Below, in pieces: positions 52,672 to 61,876 of a stretch of 64,000 nt of DNA. Each line of letters starts with the position of its first letter. Positions within the stretch are counted from its first letter, which is position 1. Below the pieces are notes generated by a model. It was given only the letters and a program-made list of their open reading frames with translations, did no database searches and was not told the DNA's origin. Source of the DNA: GCA-002733465 sp039969155 (GTDB lineage Bacteria; Pseudomonadota; Gammaproteobacteria; Enterobacterales; Kangiellaceae); contig JBDVOJ010000095.1 of NCBI GenBank assembly GCA_039969155.1, positions 157,875-221,874 on the forward strand, in the 5' to 3' direction. Position numbers and translations under genes: made by a program.

Positions 52672-54732
52672 GTGTTGATCCCAAACCAAATATCTAGTAC
52701 TGAGCTTAACAATCGCACTATTAATTTATTGTCGGTGCTGCTTGCTCAGCAGTGCGTACTCTTTCCACTTTATTTTTTTCTACCATCTTGGATAGTGGTA
52801 CTAAATATTTTCATTGCGTTAGTCGTTTATTTTCGGGTTATTAAACGTAACTGGACTATCCCGACGTGGCTAAAAGTCGGTTTGACCTGCTTGGCGACAG
52901 TCGGCGTAGTGATGACATTTCATCGTTTGGCGGGAAGAGACGCTGGAGTAGCATTAATATCAATCATGTATGGCCTAAAAATACTCGAAGTTAAATCTAA
53001 TCGAGATGTCTATGTGATAACCTTATTAGGGTTCTTTGTGTTACTGGCTGGCTTTTTGTTTTCTCAGTCACCTCTCATCGCGATTTACCAATTTATTCCT
53101 ATCGCGGCGATCTTTAACTGCCTTACATCGCTTCAATCGTTACATTTAAACAACGGCTTTGTCGATGAAACGCTCTCTTCTACCGTAAAAGGGGTATCCA
53201 AATATTTGATACTTGCCATCCCGATGATGATGATCTTGTTTGTTTTTTTCCCAAGATTGTCAGGGCCGATTTGGAAAATGCCTGGAGGTTCAAGGGCGAC
53301 CAGTGGAGTTTCAGATACTATGAGTCCGGGAGCCGTTAGCGGGCTGCAGTTATCGGAAGAGATAGCATTTAGAGTCAAGTTCGAAGGCAATACACCTCCT
53401 GCTGCCAATATGTATTGGAGAACTCTGGTTCTGGATGACTTTGACGGATTTTCGTGGGCAAGAACTGAAGGCTTTCATGGTCGCTTTGATCTACAAACTG
53501 CGTGGGAGTCGTTCAAGGAAATAGAAACAAGTTCTACCATAAATTATGAAATAAGCTTGGAAAAAACACGACAAAAATGGCTCACCTTGTTAGAAACTGC
53601 CGTACAAATACCAAAGCAATCGGTCATGTCATCTGATTACTCCGCGCAAGTTAGATACCGGATCACCGATAGGATTCGCTACAAAGCAAGTTCACGATTG
53701 AATATAAAATTAGAAAATAAACTCAGCCAGCCCCAAAGAGTTGTAGCAACTCGTCTCCCTCAAAATGGCAATCAACGCAGCCGGGAATGGGCGGTTGAAG
53801 AACGCAAAAAACATAATACAGACAGAGACTATATACTGTCTTTGTTAGCCAGAATAAATCAACAACCTTACTTTTACACCTTATCTCCGCCAATTATGGA
53901 GAGAGATACAGTCGATAGTTTTTGGTTTGATCAAAAGGAAGGCTTTTGCGAACACTATTCCGGTGCGTTTGTTTTCCTTGCTAGAGCGGCTGGTGTACCG
54001 GCTCGGGTTGTGGTTGGTTACCAGGGCGCAGAAAAAAATCCTATGTCAAACTACTGGATCGTGCGATATTCGAATGCACATGCGTGGACCGAGGTATGGT
54101 TTGAAGATGAAGGCTGGGTAAGAGTTGATCCAACTGCAGCGATTGCCCCACACCGAGTGGAAGAACTGCTTAGATCTGATTATCGTCAAAGAGATAGCTT
54201 ATTTGATGATTTTGGGTTTGAAGCTGTAGATATCGAAAATTTGTCCACTCTTAAGCGATTACAGTTCTGGATAGATCAAGCCAATACAGGCTGGAACGAT
54301 TGGGTTCTAGATTACGGTAGAGACAAACAACAAGACTTGTTTAAAGGATTGGGACTGTCTAAGCTGAACTCAACCCAAGTTGTAGTGATGATGTTTGTAC
54401 TCTTAGGGTTATTCCTAACTTGGGTCAGTTGGAGATGGTTAAAAGTCAAAAAGTCCTCAGACATACTTACTAATAGTTTAGAAATACTGGAAGCTAAACT
54501 TGCAAGAAAGGGTATCAAGATTGAGCCTTCTAAAGGCGCTCTTCAGTTGGCTAATGAATTACGTGGGGATATTCGGTTAGCGAGAAAAATTGAGCCAAAC
54601 TCGAGAAACGAACTCATCAAAGTGTTACATACCTACACTCAACTAAGATATTCACCCAATAAAAACTCATTATCCAGCGAAAAAGACTTTCACAAGAGAG
54701 TAAAGGCACTTAGAATCCGCGTTTTGGATTAA
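52672..54732 (+). CDS. transglutaminase-like membrane protein (TgpA type)
   Basis: The product has 686 residues from GTG 52672, preceded by GGACGGAG. Six N-terminal transmembrane helices (about residues 18-195, DUF3488) precede a periplasmic transglutaminase-like domain with triad Cys426 (KEGFCEHYSG), His470 (NAHAWTE) and Asp486 (RVDPTAA). A further membrane helix at about 565-585 leads to a cytoplasmic DUF4129-like tail. Pseudomonas TgpA has this plan and is essential; its substrate is unknown. It is the terminal gene of the moxR operon. Confidence 0.93.
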   Translation: MLIPNQISSTELNNRTINLLSVLLAQQCVLFPLYFFLPSWIVVLNIFIALVVYFRVIKRNWTIPTWLKVGLTCLATVGVVMTFHRLAGRDAGVALISIMYGLKILEVKSNRDVYVITLLGFFVLLAGFLFSQSPLIAIYQFIPIAAIFNCLTSLQSLHLNNGFVDETLSSTVKGVSKYLILAIPMMMILFVFFPRLSGPIWKMPGGSRATSGVSDTMSPGAVSGLQLSEEIAFRVKFEGNTPPAANMYWRTLVLDDFDGFSWARTEGFHGRFDLQTAWESFKEIETSSTINYEISLEKTRQKWLTLLETAVQIPKQSVMSSDYSAQVRYRITDRIRYKASSRLNIKLENKLSQPQRVVATRLPQNGNQRSREWAVEERKKHNTDRDYILSLLARINQQPYFYTLSPPIMERDTVDSFWFDQKEGFCEHYSGAFVFLARAAGVPARVVVGYQGAEKNPMSNYWIVRYSNAHAWTEVWFEDEGWVRVDPTAAIAPHRVEELLRSDYRQRDSLFDDFGFEAVDIENLSTLKRLQFWIDQANTGWNDWVLDYGRDKQQDLFKGLGLSKLNSTQVVVMMFVLLGLFLTWVSWRWLKVKKSSDILTNSLEILEAKLARKGIKIEPSKGALQLANELRGDIRLARKIEPNSRNELIKVLHTYTQLRYSPNKNSLSSEKDFHKRVKALRIRVLD

Positions 54733-54752
54733 TAAACTAATAATAGTCCACC

Positions 54753-55361
54753 ATGAACCAACTTCTAGAACCGATTTATGAGTTTTTAGCTTGCGAGACC
54801 CCTCAACAGTGGGTAGAAGCTGCACTTTCTCAGCCAGAAATCATGCTGATAGACCACTGTAACTGCGAGAAAAAAGCAGCCAATACTGCAATCAGCTTGA
54901 TTTTTAAGTATACCGAACGTCAACAACTGTTGATGAAAATGTCCAAACTAGCGCGTGAAGAATTGAGGCATTTTGAACAAGTGCTTCAGTTGATGAAGAA
55001 ACGAAACATCAAATATGCCGATTTATCAGCTTCTCGATATGCGTCTAAGTTATTCAAACATTGCCGTAAAACTGAACCTGAATCACTAGTTGATAGGCTA
55101 ATAGTGGGAGCATTTATAGAAGCTCGTTCATGTGAGCGATTTGCTAAGATTGCACCTCATCTTGATCAAGAACTGGAAAAATTTTATCTTTCATTGCTTA
55201 AATCGGAATCTAGGCATTTTCGAGATTATCTGAACTTGGCGCAGGACTACTCAGACGAACCGATAGAAAACCGGGTAGAGGTTTTTAGACAAGTTGAGCG
55301 CCAACTCATTCTTGCCAAGGACAAAGAGTTCCGGTTTCATAGTGGAATACCTTCCAATTAA
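54753..55361 (+). CDS. miaE: tRNA-(ms2io6A)37 hydroxylase
   Basis: This non-haem diiron monooxygenase hydroxylates the isopentenyl group of modified A37 in tRNA. The product has 202 residues with ferritin-like helices. Iron ligands are visible in REELRHFEQVL, IEARSCERFAKIAPHLD and SESRHFRDY. It lies 20 bp after the transglutaminase gene and may share its transcript. Confidence 0.92.
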   Translation: MNQLLEPIYEFLACETPQQWVEAALSQPEIMLIDHCNCEKKAANTAISLIFKYTERQQLLMKMSKLAREELRHFEQVLQLMKKRNIKYADLSASRYASKLFKHCRKTEPESLVDRLIVGAFIEARSCERFAKIAPHLDQELEKFYLSLLKSESRHFRDYLNLAQDYSDEPIENRVEVFRQVERQLILAKDKEFRFHSGIPSN

Positions 55362-55581
55362 TCACGCTAGTTCCAAGTTAGCGTCCAAATCTGGCTATTT
55401 GGATTGAACCTTAGTCTAGCGATTAAGTCATAGTCAGGATTATTGACGTTTGTAAGCAGCATTTTACACTGATTACGTTTAATTTCTTGAGTTGCGCAAT
55501 CGCTCCAAGTACCATAGCGCCGTTAGAAATTCTGCGACCTAAAGTCTAACCACGATAGGCGCAACGTCAAATAGGAGTTTT

Positions 55582-56475
55582 ATGACTGAAGTTCGCCCTA
55601 AAATACAGGGGAGTTTAGTTGCGTTAGTGACACCAATGACAGCCGATGGTTGTATCGATTTTGAACAGTTACATCGTTTGGTGGAGTGGCACGTTCAGCA
55701 AGAAACTGACGGTTTAGTGATAATGGGGACCACCGGAGAGTCTTCATTAGTCTCTGACCAAGAATTGCTAGAAGTTGTGGCAAAGGTTATTGATTTTGTT
55801 AAAGGAAGAATTCCTGTCATAGCGGGCTGCGGTGCTACATCGACTAAAAAGGCTGTAGACTTAGCAAAACAATTAGCAGAATTGGAACCAGATGCTTTGT
55901 TATGTGTAACACCTTACTATGTAAAACCAGAGCAAAACGGATTAATAGCACATTACAAGGCGATTGCTGATAGTTCCAAAATAGGAATTATTCTATACAA
56001 CGTTCCAGGTAGAACGGGTTGTGACTTATCGAGAGAGAGTGTTTTAGAGCTCTCTACCAATAAGAACATCATCGGTTTAAAAGATGCCACTGGAGAGCTT
56101 GAAAGGGTAAGCAGCTTAAGTAAGGAGCTTCCTGAAGATTTTGCTCTGCTAAGTGGTGATGATGAAACGGCGTATGATTTTATCGCATTAGGTGGGAAGG
56201 GGGTGATTTCTGTGACCGCCAATGTTACACCCAACAAGATGGCTCAATGGACGAATTTGGCAATTGCTGGGGAACTGACTTCCGCTAAACGAGTTTTTGG
56301 AGAGTTAGTGTCTTTGCATAAAGTACTTTTTGTAGAGTCCAACCCCATACCGGTAAAATGGGCATTGCACTTGATGGATAAGATCAGTTCAGGCTACAGA
56401 TTGCCACTACTAGAGCCATCGACAGCATCGAAGAAATTGATTAAACAAAGATTAGAAGAACACGGTTTAGTGTAG
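55582..56475 (+). CDS. dapA: 4-hydroxy-tetrahydrodipicolinate synthase
   Basis: The enzyme condenses pyruvate with aspartate semialdehyde in the lysine and diaminopimelate pathway. The product has 297 residues in a TIM barrel. Schiff-base Lys167 is in GLKDATGE, Tyr139 in ILYNVPGRT and the GTTGES loop at about residues 49-54. A 220-bp gap upstream probably carries the promoter; bamC follows after 16 bp. Confidence 0.97.
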   Translation: MTEVRPKIQGSLVALVTPMTADGCIDFEQLHRLVEWHVQQETDGLVIMGTTGESSLVSDQELLEVVAKVIDFVKGRIPVIAGCGATSTKKAVDLAKQLAELEPDALLCVTPYYVKPEQNGLIAHYKAIADSSKIGIILYNVPGRTGCDLSRESVLELSTNKNIIGLKDATGELERVSSLSKELPEDFALLSGDDETAYDFIALGGKGVISVTANVTPNKMAQWTNLAIAGELTSAKRVFGELVSLHKVLFVESNPIPVKWALHLMDKISSGYRLPLLEPSTASKKLIKQRLEEHGLV

Positions 56476-56491
56476 ATTTGGAGTTTTAAGT

Positions 56492-57574
56492 TTGAAATTG
56501 ATTAGAGTAAGTACAATTTTATATATGACGGTACTAGTGAGTGGCTGTGGTTACATTTATGGTGACAACGGACTAATAAAGAGTCAAGAGTACGATTATC
56601 TGCATGCCAAAGAAACTAACGAGCTTGAAGTTCCTGAGCCTTTGGTGCACAAAAATAAGTCAAACTATACCGTGGTCCCTCAAATTGGTAGTGCAACGAA
56701 GGATAATGCGAGTGGTAAACAGTTATCACAAGCAGCGCCTATTCAATTGCTTGCAGTGTTGGATAATACTCGGGTTGATAAAAAGTCAGAAGTGCCTGCT
56801 GTCTATATCATGGACAATATCGATTTTATTTGGCAGACGGTAACAAAATTCTTTAAGAAGCACGAGATAAGAGTAGAAAAGCAAGACAATCAAAAGCATC
56901 GTTTAGTGACAGACTGGATCCCAATAGAAGAGGGAGGAATTTGGTTAGGTCTAGACGGTACCGATGAGCCTGATTTAGAACGCGCTAAATATGCCGTTAG
57001 TATTTCTGATAGTAACCTGCCAGGTGAATACCGGCTAGTAATCGAACGAATTCAGAGTGAGGTTCGTGAAGATAACGATTTACCTTGGCAAGCTGGCGCT
57101 ATCACCTGGCAAGAGTCTGCGGATATGATGAATTTGGTATTGAGTCACTACGATACTCGTATTCGAGAACAGGAAGCAGCAAGACAGTTAAAAATAATGG
57201 CTGGCTTCAAAGTTGAACTTGGACAAAATCAATCTCAAGAAGCTGCATTATTGACCGATGCGGAACAAAAAATCGTATGGGAAAAAATTCCTCGAGTAAT
57301 GCGTGAAATAGGGATGGTTATTCTAGAAAAAGATGATAAACAAAAAACCTACTTTATGGAATACAAAGGGGAAGAAGAGGGTTTCTTCGCATCCTTATTT
57401 GATAGTAAAAAAACTCAAAAGTTATTTCAAGAAGGTGCCTATCAAATAACTGTTGGCGACTTAGGCAATCGAAGAACTATTACTCTTAGAGATGGCCAAG
57501 GCGATCCAATTGAAGCTTCTGTTTTAGTGGCTGCTTTTCCAGAGTTGAGTCGATTGTTTGGAGATAGACGTTAA
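56492..57574 (+). CDS. bamC: outer-membrane assembly lipoprotein BamC
   Basis: This 360-residue lipoprotein subunit of the BAM complex starts at TTG 56492. The signal ends in the lipobox V-S-G-C (acylation at Cys19). An unstructured, BamD-binding N-terminal stretch is followed by two helix-grip domains, about residues 100-225 (WQTVTKFFKKHEIRVEKQD) and 250-358. It is directly downstream of dapA, the conserved order. Confidence 0.92.
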   Translation: MKLIRVSTILYMTVLVSGCGYIYGDNGLIKSQEYDYLHAKETNELEVPEPLVHKNKSNYTVVPQIGSATKDNASGKQLSQAAPIQLLAVLDNTRVDKKSEVPAVYIMDNIDFIWQTVTKFFKKHEIRVEKQDNQKHRLVTDWIPIEEGGIWLGLDGTDEPDLERAKYAVSISDSNLPGEYRLVIERIQSEVREDNDLPWQAGAITWQESADMMNLVLSHYDTRIREQEAARQLKIMAGFKVELGQNQSQEAALLTDAEQKIVWEKIPRVMREIGMVILEKDDKQKTYFMEYKGEEEGFFASLFDSKKTQKLFQEGAYQITVGDLGNRRTITLRDGQGDPIEASVLVAAFPELSRLFGDRR

Positions 57575-57621
57575 GTCATTTTCAAGATTCATACTAAGAA
57601 TAATTGGGTTTAGAGCGCTAA

Positions 57622-58383
57622 ATGTTAAAGTTCTGTTCTATCGGATCCGGGAGTAAAGGAAATGGAACACTTGTTTCTGATGGCGTAACCACTCTATTAG
57701 TTGATTGTGGCTTTGGATTAAAGGAAACCGTTAGACGGTTACTAGCTAAAGATATAGAGCCGCAACAACTTACTGCAATCTTGGTAACTCATGAGCATTC
57801 TGACCATATTAAGGGAGTAACTAGTCTCTCTAACAAATATAATATCCCCGTCTGGTTGAGTCGTGGTACAAGTCTACATAAAAGTTGCGATAAATTAGCT
57901 CTTTGCAATCTATTCAATAGTCACAAGTCATTTAAGATAGGAAATATTAGGGTGACTCCTGTCCCTGTTCCGCACGATTCGAGAGAAGCAACTCAATTTG
58001 TGTTTAGCGTCAAAAGTTCTTCATTGGGTATTTTGACGGATATAGGCCACATTACCGAACATGTAAAGAGTCAGTTCTCAAAGTGTAAAGCTTTGATGTT
58101 GGAGTTCAATTACGATTATCGAATGCTTATGGAAGGAAAGTATCCTCGATTACTAAAACAAAGAGTGGCAGGAAATTTGGGTCATTTGTCGAACGACCAG
58201 GCTTGTGAGTTCCTTACTAGCCGCTTAGATAATCCACTGGATATTTTGGTGGTTATGCATCGTAGCGAAGAGAATAACACCGAGAAAAGAATATCGGAGT
58301 CAATTACAGATTGTGGTGTGCAAGACAGCTTAAAAATAGTTTATGCCACACAAACTATTGGTTTCGAGTGGCAGTTTGTGTAG
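57622..58383 (+). CDS. metallo-beta-lactamase-fold hydrolase (YycJ/WalJ-like)
   Basis: The product has 253 residues. SIGSGSKGNGTLV opens the fold, THEHSDHIKGV is the metal site, and VPHDSREATQF and LGILTDIGHITEH supply further ligands. This is the YycJ/WalJ type, proposed to act as a 5'-3' exonuclease in mismatch repair in Gram-positive bacteria and commonly found next to bamC in gammaproteobacteria. The gene follows bamC after 47 bp. Confidence 0.9.
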   Translation: MLKFCSIGSGSKGNGTLVSDGVTTLLVDCGFGLKETVRRLLAKDIEPQQLTAILVTHEHSDHIKGVTSLSNKYNIPVWLSRGTSLHKSCDKLALCNLFNSHKSFKIGNIRVTPVPVPHDSREATQFVFSVKSSSLGILTDIGHITEHVKSQFSKCKALMLEFNYDYRMLMEGKYPRLLKQRVAGNLGHLSNDQACEFLTSRLDNPLDILVVMHRSEENNTEKRISESITDCGVQDSLKIVYATQTIGFEWQFV

Positions 58384-58392
58384 TTTAAGTGG

Positions 58393-58447
58393 CAGTTTGG
58401 ATTCAGTGAGCTAGCGCATCGTTTGGAGTACGCTAGCTGTTAAACTG
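58393..58447. terminator. large imperfect hairpin between convergent genes
   Basis: AGCTAGCG (58409-58416) pairs with CGCTAGCT (58431-58438), and CAGTTT (58393-58398) with AAACTG (58442-58447), giving a long imperfect stem. No T tract follows on either strand. Confidence 0.4.
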
Positions 58448-58463
58448 AAAGGGATTGAGAATA

Positions 58464-59840
58464 CTAGCGAGCTAGTTTGAAATTCATTGGTACCTCAAAC
58501 TCAAACTGTTCCATCTCTAGTTCTGTAGGAATTTTGGGGAAAGGCGCCGCTCTACGAATCATACGCAATACTTCTCTGTTTAGCGTTCTAGAGGCGGCTC
58601 GTTCTGTAATTTCATACTCGACAATTTCTCCGTCTTTATCGATCGTCACAAGTGCCGTTACGTTTCCTTCTTCACCCGCAGCGAGAGCTTTCTTCGGATA
58701 GGATTGATATTTTCTTATTGTATTAATAAGCTCTTGAGTATATGAACCAGAAAGTAAATCTGCATCGAAAAACTCTTCCTGTGGTGGATCAACTTTTGCT
58801 ACTTTTGTCGGTTGCTTTTCTGCTGTCTGACTTTGAACCGTCGCCGGTTTATCATTCTGCTTTTTAGCGGGCGAGCTATTTTCAGTATTTGATTGTTTAG
58901 CTGGAGAATTGCTTACAGTCTTGTTTCCACCTAAGTCAGTTTTGAATAGTTCTTTTCGATCTACTAGCGCAGTAGTGCTTGGTTTTGTGCTGGTAGGATT
59001 CTCGTTCACTGAAGAATTGGCAATGGGCTCGTTTGCTTGCTTCTTAGGCGTTGATATTGGCTGTTCTTTTTTTGCAACAGGTTTTGATTCAGGCTTTTTC
59101 TTTGGTTCGGCTTTTTTTGCTTCCACGGGTGTTTCTTTGCGAGGTGTTGTTTTAGGTTTTTCAGCCACAGCAACCTGGGTCTTCGGTTTATTGAGATCAT
59201 CGTCAAAACGGCCGGCTACGGGAGATAAAGAATCGAATTTTGTAATAAGTTCAGTTTGTAAGTTATCAGGATTTCCTCCGCTAATCCCAATTTTGAAACG
59301 TTCTGTTGGAGGAACGCTTCCTAACCAAATATTAAGGAGCAAATCAAAAAATTCAGGTTTTTCAATTGTGATAAATGCCGTTCCGTTTAGAGTAACTTTT
59401 GTACCTATGGTTGGAATATAGTCAATATTAATCTCATCACCGGCTTGCATGGCTCTTTTAAAAATACTCGCAAACTGAACAATTTCTTTTGTAAGCGGCC
59501 GCCATTTGTCCTTTCCGTTGTTCATTGCAATTCGCTGCTTCCACATACGAGACATTTTTCTGTTCGAATATTTGGATAGGAACTTTAAACTCATTCTTTT
59601 AGCAATATAAGGATCGGTTAACCCTGATGTATCAGAAGTAGATGCTGGTGCGTAAAGTGCACCCACATAGATATCAAACCGTTTTTCCTGATGGATTCCA
59701 ATTCCAAACAGGCTGACAGGATTATTATTTTCAAGGACTACTTCTTGAGCAGCCGATGTGCTCAAAGAAAACATTATAGATGACATAAAGACTATTTTCA
59801 GGGCTAGCTTTAAGGTCATAAAGATCTTGTTTGTTGGCAT
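58464..59840 (-). CDS. exported chalcone-isomerase-like domain fused to a TonB C-terminal domain
   Basis: The product has 458 residues. A signal peptide (about residues 8-32) leads to a chalcone-isomerase-like domain (about 33-195; SLFGIGIHQEKRFDIYVGALYAP, then DEINIDYIPTIGTKVTLNG and LLNIWLGSVPPTERFKIGISG). A Lys/Pro/Ser-rich linker (about 215-360) with PKKKPESKP-type runs follows, then a TonB family C-terminal domain (about 365-458; SYPKKALAAGEEGNVTALVTIDKDG, PFPKIP). TonB proteins normally have an N-terminal membrane anchor and use ExbBD; here the anchor is replaced by an exported enzyme-like domain, so energy transduction is doubtful. A paralogous chalcone-isomerase-like gene is divergent. 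Confidence 0.85.
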   Translation of the reverse strand: MPTNKIFMTLKLALKIVFMSSIMFSLSTSAAQEVVLENNNPVSLFGIGIHQEKRFDIYVGALYAPASTSDTSGLTDPYIAKRMSLKFLSKYSNRKMSRMWKQRIAMNNGKDKWRPLTKEIVQFASIFKRAMQAGDEINIDYIPTIGTKVTLNGTAFITIEKPEFFDLLLNIWLGSVPPTERFKIGISGGNPDNLQTELITKFDSLSPVAGRFDDDLNKPKTQVAVAEKPKTTPRKETPVEAKKAEPKKKPESKPVAKKEQPISTPKKQANEPIANSSVNENPTSTKPSTTALVDRKELFKTDLGGNKTVSNSPAKQSNTENSSPAKKQNDKPATVQSQTAEKQPTKVAKVDPPQEEFFDADLLSGSYTQELINTIRKYQSYPKKALAAGEEGNVTALVTIDKDGEIVEYEITERAASRTLNREVLRMIRRAAPFPKIPTELEMEQFEFEVPMNFKLAR

Positions 59841-60320
59841 TTCTACTACGGCTCCAAAATGATTACTGAGCGATTAATTGGTTAAATGTCGTGGCTACTT
59901 ATTATTGTCAGTAAGATCTTTGCCCATACCGACATTTTATTTCACCCGTTCCTCTATTAGTTTAGTCAAACAATTAAATTAATGCTTTTTATCTTGATAA
60001 GATTGAAATATTTTCGAATCGAACATGCGATTTGTGAAAAATTACCAATAATTTTGAGATTTTTCACTGAACTTGCTTAACACTGCGCTAGTCAAATTAC
60101 CATTATATCAAGCATTTTCTCTGTAAATACTAGACAAATACCCTGTTTTTACAAATTATTTTTCTGTGCTATCGAGAATCGCTGCTATGCTTATGAAGAT
60201 GTTTTGAAAATGATGAATGGGTTATCGCTAATTCTGCCAAGGCAACTAAGACTCATAAAGATAAGCAGATTTAAACATAAGATATCGCTATGAATCATTA
60301 TATTAAGAGGTAAGTAGTAA
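59841..60320. other. AT-rich divergent control region
   Basis: The 480 bp between the two chalcone-isomerase-like genes hold no coding sequence that I can support. A 9-bp dyad, GTGAAAAAT (60034-60042) with ATTTTTCAC (60059-60067), is the only strong structure. Confidence 0.6.
60034..60067. promoter_or_regulatory. dyad in the divergent control region
   Basis: GTGAAAAAT and ATTTTTCAC are exact inverted copies separated by 16 nt. The position between divergent paralogues suggests a shared operator; no regulator is known. Confidence 0.35.
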
Positions 60321-60950
60321 GTGAAAATCACCAAAATTTTAATAGTTATGCTAATGCTTTTTGCATGCGGCCATACAAATTTAATTGCACAGGAAGGCAA
60401 TCAAGGACAGCCAGGCGAAGTATTCATACTCGATCGTCCACTAATTCCAACAGGTTATGGACTCACAAAATTGCTTAATAAAGATTATTATTTGGGACGA
60501 TTTTCAATTGATAAATCAGCAATTTATCGCTCGGCGGAAGATTTAGTCTTTATTGATGCGGCTCGGCAGATGGAATTTAAATTCCTAACAGAAAGAAAAA
60601 TATCTGGAGCAACTTTTGCAAGAAACCTATTAGCATCGATGAAGATAAATAACGAGTCCGCAGCATTGAAAGACAACATGGACAAAATCAAACGATTCAA
60701 ACGTTTTTTTAATAGAGCTATTAAGAAAGGCGATGTGTTAAGGATTGATTATCATATGGATTTTGGAACCAGAGTTTATTTAAATAATCGACTTTTGGGT
60801 GAGGTTCCAGATTCGCGAGAGTTTTACCGCTTCGTTTTAAATACTTGGTTGGGCGATAGGCCACCTTCATCGACGTTTAAAACTGGTATTTTAGGGCAAA
60901 ACGGCGACGATTATGCCATTAGTCTGCAGCAGCAATATGAAGGTATGTAA
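60321..60950 (+). CDS. exported chalcone-isomerase-like protein
   Basis: The product has 209 residues from a GTG start. A signal peptide covers about residues 1-23 (ending LIAQE). The rest is a chalcone-isomerase-like domain. GDVLRIDYHMDFGTRVYLNNRLLG and FVLNTWLGDRPPSSTFKTGILG align with the equivalent segments of the divergent fusion protein, so the two are paralogues. Bacterial relatives of this Pfam-type family have no proven isomerase activity; a lipid or small-molecule-binding role in the periplasm is plausible. Confidence 0.8.
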   Translation: MKITKILIVMLMLFACGHTNLIAQEGNQGQPGEVFILDRPLIPTGYGLTKLLNKDYYLGRFSIDKSAIYRSAEDLVFIDAARQMEFKFLTERKISGATFARNLLASMKINNESAALKDNMDKIKRFKRFFNRAIKKGDVLRIDYHMDFGTRVYLNNRLLGEVPDSREFYRFVLNTWLGDRPPSSTFKTGILGQNGDDYAISLQQQYEGM

Positions 60951-61104
60951 TTAACAAACATTGCTTTATAGTTTGGAACAATAAATTCGATATAAATCCT
61001 AAATTTGGCAATTGCCATATTTAGGTGTATCTTCCCTGTTTTATCGAGGCCTTCCATTCGGAGGCCTTAACTTTAAATGAATAAGCAAACTTGGGAGATA
61101 ACTT

Positions 61105-61710
61105 ATGGGCGTATTAGTCGGACGCGAAGCACCAGATTTTACAGCGGCAGCCGTTTTAGGGAATGGCGAAATCGTAGATAATTTCAATTTTAAAGAAGCT
61201 ACAGCCGGTAAAATGACGGTTGTTTTTTTCTATCCACTAGATTTTACTTTTGTTTGTCCTTCTGAATTAATCGCTTTTGACCACAGACTTAAAGACTTCA
61301 CCGACAGAGGCGTAGAAGTAATTGGTGTGTCTATTGACTCTCAATTCTCACACAATGCGTGGAGAAATACACCGGTCAATGAAGGTGGAATTGGCCCGGT
61401 TGGATATACTTTGGTTGCTGATGTGAAACACGAAATCTGCCAAGCCTTTGATGTTGAGCATCCTGAAGCCGGTGTTGCTTTTAGAGGCTCATTTTTAATC
61501 GATCAAGAAGGTAACGTGCGTCATCAAGTGGTTAATGACCTACCGCTAGGTCGAAACATTGATGAGATGCTTCGAATGGTCGATGCTCTTAAGTTCCACC
61601 AAGAGCACGGTGAGGTTTGCCCTGCTGGTTGGAATGAAGGGGACAAAGGTATGAATGCATCCCCTGATGGCGTTGCTAAATACCTATCAGAAGAAGCAGA
61701 CAAGCTTTAA
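61105..61710 (+). CDS. typical 2-Cys peroxiredoxin (AhpC/Prx1 class)
   Basis: The product has 201 residues. Peroxidatic Cys51 is in FTFVCPSELIAF and resolving Cys172 in HGEVCPAGW. The GGIGPVGYTL loop is present. The C terminus ends YLSEEADKL with no Tyr-Phe pair, so sensitivity to overoxidation may be low. It reduces hydrogen peroxide and organic peroxides, probably using the thioredoxin system served by trxB. A terminator follows. Confidence 0.95.
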   Translation: MGVLVGREAPDFTAAAVLGNGEIVDNFNFKEATAGKMTVVFFYPLDFTFVCPSELIAFDHRLKDFTDRGVEVIGVSIDSQFSHNAWRNTPVNEGGIGPVGYTLVADVKHEICQAFDVEHPEAGVAFRGSFLIDQEGNVRHQVVNDLPLGRNIDEMLRMVDALKFHQEHGEVCPAGWNEGDKGMNASPDGVAKYLSEEADKL

Positions 61711-61733
61711 GTCTGATATCGTCGTATTAGAAG

Positions 61734-61758
61734 AAACCGGGTTTATCCCGGTTTTTTT
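61734..61758 (+). terminator. rho-independent terminator after the peroxiredoxin gene
   Basis: AAACCGGG pairs with CCCGGTTT around TTTAT, followed by a T tract. Confidence 0.92.
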
Positions 61759-61876
61759 ATGTCCACTGATGCACAAAAGTGCACACTTTAGCCATCGCAA
61801 ACCAAATTTTCAGAAAATTTATGCTAACTTATTAACATCGTTGTAAGAATTGTGAAGAGAGCCGCGGGAACAAAGA

